DNA of 64,000 bases from Bradyrhizobium roseum (GTDB taxonomy: Bacteria > Pseudomonadota > Alphaproteobacteria > Rhizobiales > Xanthobacteraceae): positions 4,650,001-4,714,000 of the forward strand of contig NZ_CP129212.1 of the NCBI RefSeq assembly GCF_030413175.1, given 5' to 3'. How positions within the stretch are numbered: position 1 is the stretch's first letter; each line of letters starts with the position of its first letter. The translations under genes were made by a program, and so were the position numbers. This document shows positions 47,669 to 54,732 of the stretch, piece by piece. The notes under the pieces were generated by a model, which made no database searches, was not told the DNA's origin, and saw only the letters and a list, made by a program, of their open reading frames with translations.

Positions 47669-48172
47669 TCAGGCGGCGAGACGACGGAATGTGCGATCGG
47701 AAAAGATCAAAGGCAGTGCAGCCCGGTTGCGAACACTCAGCACCTCCCCCGCGACGATGCGGTGCGAGCCGAAATCGAACACGCTGGCGACGCGGCAGTC
47801 GAAATTGCACAGCGCGCCATCCAGCGCCGGCGCGCCGGTGAGCAGCTCCGTCCAGTCGCCGGCGAGAAACCGGTTGTCGCGCCATTCCGGGATCAGCCCC
47901 GCAAAGCTGTTGGCGACGCGCTCCTGCGCGTCGGCCAGAACGTTGGCGACGAACACGCCGTTGGCGAGCAGCTTCTCGAGCCCGCGATTGTCTCGGTGAA
48001 CGCTGAACGCCACCGATGGCGGCGCCATCGACAACGAGCACAGCGACGACACCGTGACGCCCGCGCGCCCGGCCTCGCCATCGGTGGTCACCACCGCGAC
48101 GCCCGAGGCGGTCATCCGCATGGCGTCGCGAAAGGTTTCGACCTCGACGACCGGATGCGTCGCAACGCTCAC
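47669..48172 (-). CDS. Flavin reductase (HpaC-like) of a two-component monooxygenase
   Basis: 167 residues from a GTG at 48172 that overlaps the oxygenase stop by 4 bp (GTGA). FRDAMRMTASGVAVVTTDGEAGRAGVTVSSLCSLSMAPPSVAFSVHRDN is the flavin-reductase-domain signature, and GSHRIVAGEVLSV a later conserved strand. These enzymes use NAD(P)H to reduce FAD or FMN and pass it to the oxygenase. The open frame extends upstream inside the oxygenase gene, but the family starts here and the overlap is classical coupling. Confidence 0.9.
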   Translation of the reverse strand: MSVATHPVVEVETFRDAMRMTASGVAVVTTDGEAGRAGVTVSSLCSLSMAPPSVAFSVHRDNRGLEKLLANGVFVANVLADAQERVANSFAGLIPEWRDNRFLAGDWTELLTGAPALDGALCNFDCRVASVFDFGSHRIVAGEVLSVRNRAALPLIFSDRTFRRLAA

Positions 48173-49623
48173 GGCTTCACCCCATCGATGCGGTCCGACA
48201 GACCGGCGGACTTCTTCACGAAATCCAGCGGGCCCGAGAAGTCGAAGCTGTTGTAGACCGCGGCCAGGTGATTGAAGTGCGGCGCCTGCGCGAACTGCAC
48301 GAAGGTGAGCCGGTGGCCGGCATAATCGGAATTCAAGAGATCGCGCGCGAACGCCAGCAGCTTGCGGCGATCGTCGGCCTGCCACTGATCGTTGAGCGAA
48401 TAGAACTTGTTCAGCCACTTGCCGCTGCCCTCGGCATCGAACGCATCGGCATTCGGGGTGATGCAGATCTGACCGCCGCAGAGCTCGCGGGCGATGTGCA
48501 TCATGGCCGGAAGCTGCGAACAGGCGAACACACGGCCGGCATAGAGCATCGACTGCTGCGGCATCAGCAGGCCGCCCGGGCTCTTCTCGGCAAGGGCGAT
48601 CGAGGCGGTGAGATGCGCGTTGATGCCTTCACGGTAGCAGACGAGATCGGCGAGCTTCTCGCGCACCGATTGCAGCTTGTCGAGACCGGTCTGCCTCGCG
48701 TTCCACATCGCCGCGCCGATCATCATGTCGGCGGTGTAGAGCAGACGCAGCACGTAGGGAAACGCCGAATAGCGATGCAGCGTGGAGCGCACGAATTGCG
48801 CCGCGCGGGTATGGCGATAGAAGAACACGTCCTCCCAGGGGATCAGCACGTCATCGAACACCACCAGCGCCTCGACCTCGTCGAAGCGACTGGCGAGCGG
48901 ATAGTCCCGGGCGCTGCTGCGATCGGCAAAGCCGCCGCGGCAGATGTGCTTCACACCCGGCGCACCCATCTTGACGATGCAGCCCACCGCATAATCGGAG
49001 AGCTTTTCGTTGGCCCAGGCGCCGACGGTCGGCTTCAGATAGGCTTGGTCGGCATAGGCCGCGGCGGTCTCGTATTTGGCGCCGCGAATGATGATGCCGG
49101 CATCAGTCTCGCGCGTGACGTGAACCATGAGGTCGGGGTCCTGCTGCTGCGGCGGCAGCGAGCGATCACCCTTGGGATCGGTATTGGCCGAAACGTGGAA
49201 AATGTCCTTTTCGACCACGGCGCGGATATGCCGGTCGATATTGGCGGCGAAGCGGGGATCGATTTCGGCCAGCACATCGCGGCCGTCGGTCAGCGACCAC
49301 ATTTCCCCAATGGTTTCATCGCCGACGCGGGTCACGACGCCGCCGATGTCCTTCATGACGTGATCGACGGCCTTGACCTTGTCGTGCCAGTCCTTCTGCT
49401 CCGTCGGCGGCCGGTAGAAGATCGAATGCTTTTCGTTGCCCTCGACATAGGTCAGATCGCCGGCGTAGCGCTCTTCACGCGCCATGTCGTACATGCGGGC
49501 CTTGATGTCGATGATCGGCTTCAGCGCCGGATGGGCGGTCACATCCTTGACGCGCTCGCCATCGATCCAGACCTCGCGGCCATCGCGAATGCCCTGTTTG
49601 TACTCTTCGCCCGTACGGATCAT
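48169..49623 (-). CDS. HpaB-family flavin-dependent monooxygenase (4-hydroxyphenylacetate 3-hydroxylase type)
   Basis: 484 residues, the usual length of the oxygenase component. Family features: MIRTGEEYKQGIRDGREVWIDGERVKDVTAHPALKPIIDIKARMYDMA, SANTDPKGDRS, DAGIIIRGAKYETAAAYADQ, FDDVLIPWEDVFFYRHT and a helical C-terminus ending GPLDFVKKSAGL. It would hydroxylate an aromatic or heterocyclic substrate with reduced flavin from the downstream reductase. The pathway's other genes (RidA-like, GhrA-like, AroQ-like) do not match homoprotocatechuate breakdown, so the substrate is probably something else. Controlled by the divergent LysR gene, to judge from layout. Confidence 0.92.
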   Translation of the reverse strand: MIRTGEEYKQGIRDGREVWIDGERVKDVTAHPALKPIIDIKARMYDMAREERYAGDLTYVEGNEKHSIFYRPPTEQKDWHDKVKAVDHVMKDIGGVVTRVGDETIGEMWSLTDGRDVLAEIDPRFAANIDRHIRAVVEKDIFHVSANTDPKGDRSLPPQQQDPDLMVHVTRETDAGIIIRGAKYETAAAYADQAYLKPTVGAWANEKLSDYAVGCIVKMGAPGVKHICRGGFADRSSARDYPLASRFDEVEALVVFDDVLIPWEDVFFYRHTRAAQFVRSTLHRYSAFPYVLRLLYTADMMIGAAMWNARQTGLDKLQSVREKLADLVCYREGINAHLTASIALAEKSPGGLLMPQQSMLYAGRVFACSQLPAMMHIARELCGGQICITPNADAFDAEGSGKWLNKFYSLNDQWQADDRRKLLAFARDLLNSDYAGHRLTFVQFAQAPHFNHLAAVYNSFDFSGPLDFVKKSAGLSDRIDGVKP

Positions 49624-49670
49624 TGATCGGCTCCTGTTCGACTGGACGACAGGGTGACGGACGGCCTATC

Positions 49671-49689
49671 ATAAGCATAATATTTTTAT
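49671..49689. promoter_or_regulatory. Candidate LysR-type binding site between oxygenase and LysR genes
   Basis: Dyad ATAA-N11-TTAT at 49671-49689 (a T-N11-A class motif) in the 91-bp divergent gap, 47 bp from the oxygenase start and 25 bp from the LysR start. Position between a LysR gene and its divergent target is where such sites are normally found. Confidence 0.5.
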
Positions 49690-49714
49690 CTTTGGAGATG
49701 CATAGGAAAACACG

Positions 49715-50662
49715 ATGAAGTTCTCCCTCCGGGCGCTGCGTTACGTGGTGGAGACGGCCGACGCGGGCAGCGTGACGGAAGCGGCCAAGCGCCTGAACGT
49801 CTCGCAGCCGTCGATCTCGGCGGCACTCAGCCAGATGGAGACGGCACTGGGGGTCCAGATCTTCGTTCGCCATCTTGCCAAAGGCGTCACCCTGTCCCCC
49901 GCCGGCCAGCGGCTGGTGAACGACGCCCGGCTGCTGCTCAATCATGCCCGCGATTTCGCCCAGAGCGCACATTCACTTGGCAGCACCCTGCACGGCGAGA
50001 TCGTGGTCGGCAGCTTCCTGACCCTGGCCACGCGCTTCATGCCCGGTCTGCTGTCGGGGTTTCGCGCGCGCCAGCCGGGTATCTCGGTGAAACTGGAAGA
50101 AGGCGACCAGCAGGAAATCATCGACGGCTTGATTTCAGGGCGAACGGAGCTGGCGCTGTCCTATTCCTTCGCCGTCCCGGACGAGATCGTGGGTGAGAGG
50201 TTCTGCGACCTCCCGCCATATCTCGTGCTGGCAGCCGATCATCCGCTGGCGAACCGATCCTCGATCAGCCTGCCCGAAATGCGGGAGGAGCCGTTCATCC
50301 TGCTCGATCTGCCGCATTCGCGCGATTACTTCGCCAGCCTGTTCATGGCCTGCGGCATCGAACCTCGCATCTCGTTCCGGACCCGGTCGTTCGAGCTGAT
50401 CCGCGGATTGATCGGACACAAGCAGGGATATTCGATCCACAACGCCGTGCCGCGCACCACCATCGGATATGACGGCAGCCGCGTCGCCGTGGTGCCCATC
50501 ACCGAGAAGCTGCCGCCAACCCATGTGATGGCGCTTCGCCTGAAGCGCCATGCCTTGCGGCCCGCGGTGCAGACATTCGCGGACTACGCCCGCGAAGCCT
50601 TTTCCGCCGGCGGGCAGTTCGCGCCCGGCTCAATAGCCCCGTCGGGGATCGACGCGGCCTAG
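49715..50662 (+). CDS. LysR-family transcriptional regulator
   Basis: 315 residues. N-terminal winged helix LRALRYVVETADAGSVTEAAKRLNVSQPSISAALSQMETALGVQIFVRH (residues 4-52), then the periplasmic-binding-like effector domain with EIVVGSFLTLATRFMPGLLSGFRARQPGISVKLEEGDQQEIIDGLISGRTELALSY. It is divergent from the monooxygenase operon, its likely target. The last 33 bp overlap the convergent GhrA-like gene. Confidence 0.93.
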   Translation: MKFSLRALRYVVETADAGSVTEAAKRLNVSQPSISAALSQMETALGVQIFVRHLAKGVTLSPAGQRLVNDARLLLNHARDFAQSAHSLGSTLHGEIVVGSFLTLATRFMPGLLSGFRARQPGISVKLEEGDQQEIIDGLISGRTELALSYSFAVPDEIVGERFCDLPPYLVLAADHPLANRSSISLPEMREEPFILLDLPHSRDYFASLFMACGIEPRISFRTRSFELIRGLIGHKQGYSIHNAVPRTTIGYDGSRVAVVPITEKLPPTHVMALRLKRHALRPAVQTFADYAREAFSAGGQFAPGSIAPSGIDAA

Positions 50663-51559
50663 CAGCGGCTCGCCATCGCGAAGTCGGCGTACGTTCTCGC
50701 CGATCTGGCGCGCCGCCGATCCCGGCAACGCCACCGAAGCCAGATGCGGCGTCACCAGCACATTATCCATGGCCCATAGCGGGCTTTCCGGCGACAGCGG
50801 TTCGGCGGCAAACACGTCCAGGGTCGCTTCGGCGATGTGACCGGAGCGCAGCGCGTCGATCAGCGCCGGCTCGTCGACAATGCTGCCACGCGACACGTTG
50901 ATGAAGGCCGCGCCGCGCTTCATCTGCATCAGGCGTTCCGCGTCGAGCAGACCCCGGGTCTGCGGCGTCTGCGGCAGCATGCAAACGAGAATGTCGCTGG
51001 AAGCGAGAACATCTGGCAATGCGCGCAGGCCCGCCGATGTCTCGATACCCTCGACGGATTTCAGCGTATTCGACCAGCCGAGCACGCGGTAGCCCTGACG
51101 CGCGCATTCGAGCGCCGCCGTCAGCCCGAGTTCTCCGAGACCGAGCACGCCGACGCTGATGGTCTCGGGATCGCGCGGATGAATGTAGTGCCAGCGGCGC
51201 GCACGCTGGGCGCGCTCAAAGGCCGGAATGTCGCGCGCGTGACGCGTCACCGCGAACAGCACATAGCCGGCCATCATCCGCGCCATCTTCGGATCGGACA
51301 GCCGGGTAATCGGCACGTCCGGCAGATCATCGCGCCCGACCAGCGCGTCAACGCCGGCGCCGAGATTGACCACCAGTCCGAGATTTGGATAGTGGGCGAA
51401 AAACCCATGCGGCGGCTTCCAGACCAGTGCATGCCGTACGCTGGCGGGATCTGCGATATCATCGGCCTGGCGAAGATCGATGCCCTCTGCCGAAAGCGCC
51501 GCGCGCCATGTTTCGAAGTTGTCGAGGGCGCTGTGGAACGCCATCACCTCCCGCGTCAT
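50630..51559 (-). CDS. D-2-hydroxyacid dehydrogenase, glyoxylate/hydroxypyruvate reductase A-like
   Basis: 309 residues. The nucleotide motif is GVLGLGELGLTAALECARQGYRVLGW; catalytic arginine in INVSRGSIVDEPALIDAL, the glutamate region LDVFAAEPLSPESPLW and the histidine in VLVTPHLASVALP are all in place. The GhrA branch is suggested by LVVNLGAGVDALVGRDDLPDVPITR. It reduces small 2-keto acids such as glyoxylate or hydroxypyruvate. The start at 51559 makes a 4-bp overlap with the AroQ-like gene, so the two form a short operon next to, and convergent with, the LysR gene. Confidence 0.92.
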   Translation of the reverse strand: MTREVMAFHSALDNFETWRAALSAEGIDLRQADDIADPASVRHALVWKPPHGFFAHYPNLGLVVNLGAGVDALVGRDDLPDVPITRLSDPKMARMMAGYVLFAVTRHARDIPAFERAQRARRWHYIHPRDPETISVGVLGLGELGLTAALECARQGYRVLGWSNTLKSVEGIETSAGLRALPDVLASSDILVCMLPQTPQTRGLLDAERLMQMKRGAAFINVSRGSIVDEPALIDALRSGHIAEATLDVFAAEPLSPESPLWAMDNVLVTPHLASVALPGSAARQIGENVRRLRDGEPLLGRVDPRRGY

Positions 51560-52011
51560 GGCGCGGTCTTTTCGGCGATCAGGCGCGACACCGCGGTCAG
51601 CGCCAGCTCATAGCCGAGCGCGCCGAGCCCCGCGATCACGCCGGTCGCTGCGCGCGAGACGTACGAATGGTGGCGAAACGGCTCCCGCTTCCAGATATTG
51701 CTCATATGCGCTTCGATGATCGGCCCCTCGAAAGCGAGCAAGGCATCGAGGATGGGGACCGACGAATAAGTGAGGCCGGCGGCATTGATGACGATCCCCT
51801 CCGCCTTTTCCCGCGCCTCCTGGATCCAGTCCACCAGAACGCCTTCATGATTGGACTGACGGAAGTCGACGGTCAGGCCGAGTGACGCGGCGTGATCTTC
51901 ACAGCGCTTCCTGATGGAGACGAAACTCTCCCGGCCATAGGTGCCGCTCTTGTCGAGCCCATAGAGATTGGCATTGGGGCCATTGAGGAAATAGACGGTC
52001 GGTGAGGTCAT
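51556..52011 (-). CDS. Type II 3-dehydroquinate dehydratase-like protein (AroQ fold), altered active-site loop
   Basis: 151 residues, normal for type II dehydroquinases, starting MTSPTVYFLNGPNANLYGL at 52011. LNGPN, RQSNHEGVLVDWI and IEAHMSNIWKREPFRHHSYVS match the family, including the catalytic histidine of the H-x-S-N strand. The usual YTHTS loop reads LTYSS here, so the conserved histidine of that loop is replaced by tyrosine, and HLSN is HMSN. This could be a catabolic dehydroquinase or an enzyme for a related substrate; the pairing with a GhrA-like reductase favours catabolism over the shikimate pathway. Confidence 0.85.
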   Translation of the reverse strand: MTSPTVYFLNGPNANLYGLDKSGTYGRESFVSIRKRCEDHAASLGLTVDFRQSNHEGVLVDWIQEAREKAEGIVINAAGLTYSSVPILDALLAFEGPIIEAHMSNIWKREPFRHHSYVSRAATGVIAGLGALGYELALTAVSRLIAEKTAP

Positions 52012-52231
52012 GGTCGCTTTCACATCTGTCCGCAGGGAAGTCGGGCATCGCTTGGGCCAAGACGACGCCGTCCGCGCATGCCCAAAGCTTAAAGAGCCTT
52101 TCCTCGCGGTAGAAATCAAAAGAAACTATGCGCTTCGACGGATTTAAGTATGGGTGAAGCACGGATACGATCCGCGCCAACGATTGGACGTTCGGTGCTG
52201 CAGTTGCCTCGTTACACAAGGCGCAAACGCT

Positions 52232-52488
52232 TTCGACGTCACAACGTGGGCGCGCAAGAAGATCACGCTGGCCGCGGGCTTGCGTCCCGGGCTGACCTTC
52301 ACGTCGTTTGACCGACATGGCGGGACTACCGAGGCGGGCACGTCCAGCTTGACGGAAACGCAGTTAGTGAAGGGGGTCAATGGTCATCGACCAAGGCGAT
52401 GGCGCACGGCCGTCATTACGACGACGGGGCCAAGCAGGACGCACAGATAAAGCGCATCAAGCGGCGCCAGCAGACGGCCAGAACGTGA
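52232..52488 (+). pseudogene. C-terminal remnant of a tyrosine-type integrase, frameshifted
   Basis: The frame from about 52232 reads FDVTTWARKKITLAAGLRPGLTFTSF, then DRHGGTTEAGTSSLTETQL, which resembles the box II part of phage/island integrases (LTFTSFRHGGTTEAG in relatives I recall). After the GH near 52384 the frame shifts by one base and continues SSTKAMAHGRHYDDGAKQDA..., ending in a TGA at 52486-52488. The N-terminal part is missing. It lies 72 bp from a tRNA-Gly fragment, the expected neighbourhood for an island integrase. It cannot encode a working enzyme. Confidence 0.7.
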
Positions 52489-52559
52489 ACCTTTGTCGGA
52501 ATCGATCTGCGATCTCGTCGGAATGTAAATCAACAAATCCGATAAGTAGTTGAAAACAT

Positions 52560-52603
52560 TGGAGCGGGTGAAGGGAATCGAACCCTCGTATTCAGCTTGG
52601 AAG
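52560..52603 (-). other. 3' fragment of tRNA-Gly(TCC): island attachment site
   Basis: On the minus strand this 44-bp piece carries anticodon loop CTTCCAA (anticodon TCC), the 3' side of the anticodon stem, the whole T-arm (GAGGG TTCGATT CCCTT), the 3' acceptor strand CACCCGC, the discriminator T and CCA. The partner 5' half (it should begin GCGGGTG) is absent: bases right of 52603 do not continue the anticodon stem. A 3'-half copy of a tRNA gene is the classic scar of site-specific integration. Its orientation puts the island to the right, with the intact tRNA gene expected beyond the window. Confidence 0.85.
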
Positions 52604-52920
52604 TCTTCGAATTTTCTTTGCTGTCTCAAAGCAGATTCTGACAATTCACAGCCGGTTTGCTTATTGAGATCGTTACAGAATTTTCCGTTGTCAGAATGAC
52701 CGTCGCGCCGGTCGCGACCCGCGGCATGGCATGCCGACTGCCATGGTCCGACCGCGACAACACCTCACGCGGCCTGAATTTTCGGGAAGTGGCCTCGGGA
52801 TCTCAACGAGGCTCAGACCACGATTCGCGGCCGGGCCCCGTCAACTCCTTTAGCGACAGCCAGCGTTAGTTAACGTGGGTCAATCCAGTCCATCATGGGC
52901 GCGACGCAAAAGCGATAGTC
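52604..52920. other. Island edge, no gene recognised
   Basis: About 317 bp immediately inside the attachment site. No open frame with recognisable features on either strand; composition is mixed and looks like patched recombination debris. Confidence 0.4.
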
Positions 52921-53240
52921 TTGATCTTTCAACAAGTTATGCTACTTGCGAAAATCCAGCCTGCGAGGGTGCCTATTGCGACGCCTCCCTGCCTTGAGGG
53001 CCTGATGCGGGGCAACGCGCCCGGTCAAATGGCCGCGTCATTCGATCTGTCTGCGAGTGCGGTTCACGCTTACCTTCGGACGGCAAAGCGGAAGTTGAAC
53101 TGTGTTCAACACTCGAGCAAGCGATCGCTAAGGCGATCCTCTTGACCTCATTCGATGATCATCTGCCTGCTCAGGCGAGAGACCGCTCGCGGCTAACCGA
53201 ACAAGGCGACAAACCACATGATGGACGACGACTAACTTGA
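52921..53240 (+). pseudogene. LuxR-type helix-turn-helix protein remnant, frameshifted
   Basis: The first frame contains CLEGLMRGNAPGQMAASFDLSASAVHAYLRTAKRKLNC, which has the spacing of a LuxR-family DNA-binding domain (scaffold L-x-G, A-x-x-x-x-(I/L)-S-x-x-(T/A)-V-x-x-(H/Y)-(L)-R-x-x-x-(R/K)-K-L). After about 53104 the homologous text continues in another frame as TLEQAIAKAILLTSFDDHL and ends at TGA 53238-53240. The sensor domain is missing. I read it as a decayed quorum-type regulator carried on the island. Confidence 0.6.
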
Positions 53241-53420
53241 TCGCGTCAGGAACCAACAGTTCGATGGATCTTCACCAGACTCTGCGCCTGTTTGTTCTGG
53301 TTCGAATCCAGGTTCCCCAGCCAGTCTCCAAGCTCTTCATTAAGCAACTGATTTTATTGCACTTTGCGTGGCTGGGTAGCTGACGTACCCCAACGCTGCC
53401 CCTAACGCCTGCCCCCAACG

Positions 53421-53966
53421 CTAGCGCTTCCTAACAGGTTGTAGCAGACCGGCGTCTTGCTTTTCCGACCATTTCCAAAGAGCCCGATCTAGCTCGCGAA
53501 GGCTCATGCTCCATTCTGCTGACAGAGCAACGCAATAGCTAACGTACTCAAGATACCTGTTGATCGAGGAGGTGGAAAAACTTTTCGCACCTAGCGCCTC
53601 CAGCGCTCGGAAATCGATAATAGTGAAGCGCTCAGGAAAGATCGCCGCCATGATTGCTGACGCAACGGGGACACCTACCCCTTCTAAGCGGACCAACGAC
53701 TTCAGAGCCATAGACGGGATATCAACGCTATCTACGGCCAGCTTAAGTGCTCGCTTGATCGTTACGGTCTTGTTTTTCTGTGGCCTGGACTTTCCGCGGT
53801 TCCGAGTCTTCCATTTGAAAATAGTATCGAAATGCTGTCGCGAGTAATCGCCCCTACGAATGCTGCGCCCGGCGGCATCAAACCAGAAGTCAGAATCCGA
53901 ATCATATCGTTGGCAAAGATAGTGCGCTTCTTCGCGGCTCAAGTTCGGCGCAAACAGATGTTTCAT
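53421..53966 (-). CDS. Hypothetical protein with helix-hairpin-helix-like segment
   Basis: 181 residues from the ATG at 53966 (MKHLFAPNLSREEAHYLCQRY). Basic centre (KTRNRGKSRPQKNKTVTIKRALKLA), then LVRLEGVGVPVASAIMAAIFPERFTIIDFRALEALG, which looks like an HhH DNA-binding hairpin followed by a glycosylase-like helix, and an aromatic C-terminal helix pair (RELDRALWKWSEK). It looks intact, but I do not recognise the family. A longer frame upstream (to 54056) has no ribosome site. Possible nucleic-acid-binding island cargo. Confidence 0.65.
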   Translation of the reverse strand: MKHLFAPNLSREEAHYLCQRYDSDSDFWFDAAGRSIRRGDYSRQHFDTIFKWKTRNRGKSRPQKNKTVTIKRALKLAVDSVDIPSMALKSLVRLEGVGVPVASAIMAAIFPERFTIIDFRALEALGAKSFSTSSINRYLEYVSYCVALSAEWSMSLRELDRALWKWSEKQDAGLLQPVRKR

Positions 53967-54187
53967 AGCGACCATCGTTACGGCAACAGCACCTGCTGAG
54001 CATAGCACACTCATGACTGTCGAGCTGCACGACGCCATCACGGGGCACGCCAACAAGGACAGCGTTGGGCGCGACTACGGCCGAGGGTTCTCCATCAAGC
54101 CCCTCGCGAGGGCGATGGCTCAGATAGAGGCCCAGTGGATTTGTCGGGACTTGCTTGGCGCGTGCCTTGAGACTGCCGGAGGACGAC

Positions 54188-54427
54188 ATGATGTTTCGAT
54201 CTGCACATGCCACCACCGCTACCGACGCGACGATCGAGACTTACGTGCAGCTTGCTTCAAAGCTCGGAAACCGAGGAGCGGAGTGGGAGTATGAGTGGCG
54301 AGACAGCGGCAGGGTTGCCTTCACGTTTCGTACCGCTGAGCTGAGGGACAGGTTCGATGCCTCCCTGGCGCTGCATCGAAGATATTCGACCGCCAGAATC
54401 ATCACAGGGCTTGATGGCCGGCATTAG
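54188..54427 (+). CDS. Small hypothetical protein
   Basis: 79 residues starting MMFRSAHATTATDATIETYVQLASKL with a strong GGAGG about 6 bp upstream. No family recognised. The middle (GAEWEYEWRDSGRVAFTFRTAELRDRFDASLALH) looks like a small alpha/beta protein. It stands alone between the HhH-like gene and the IS66 insertion. Confidence 0.45.
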   Translation: MMFRSAHATTATDATIETYVQLASKLGNRGAEWEYEWRDSGRVAFTFRTAELRDRFDASLALHRRYSTARIITGLDGRH

Positions 54428-54732
54428 GCCGAGTGTCTCGGGGCTTATCCTTAGCCTCAAGGTACGAGCCTTTGAAGCCCATGAGCATTGCGCCATGACC
54501 TTGGGGTCGTCGCTGTATCCGTGATCCCATCCCTCCTCCCCCTCACCCTTCTGTCCATGCATAGAGCTATGGCATCGAATGAAGAGGCATTGGGTTCTTA
54601 GCGTCGGGCTCACCCCTTGCGCGACCCTTGAAGTTGATCCGGTGTGAGGTATGGGGTACGCATACGATGAAGACCGCCTGATTGACGCATGCGCGCGGGC
54701 ACGGCGAGTTCTATGATGGCGATGCGTGAAGG

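Noticed and set aside
52560..52603. Functional tRNA-Gly gene
   Set aside because: The 5' acceptor strand, D-arm and 5' side of the anticodon stem are missing.
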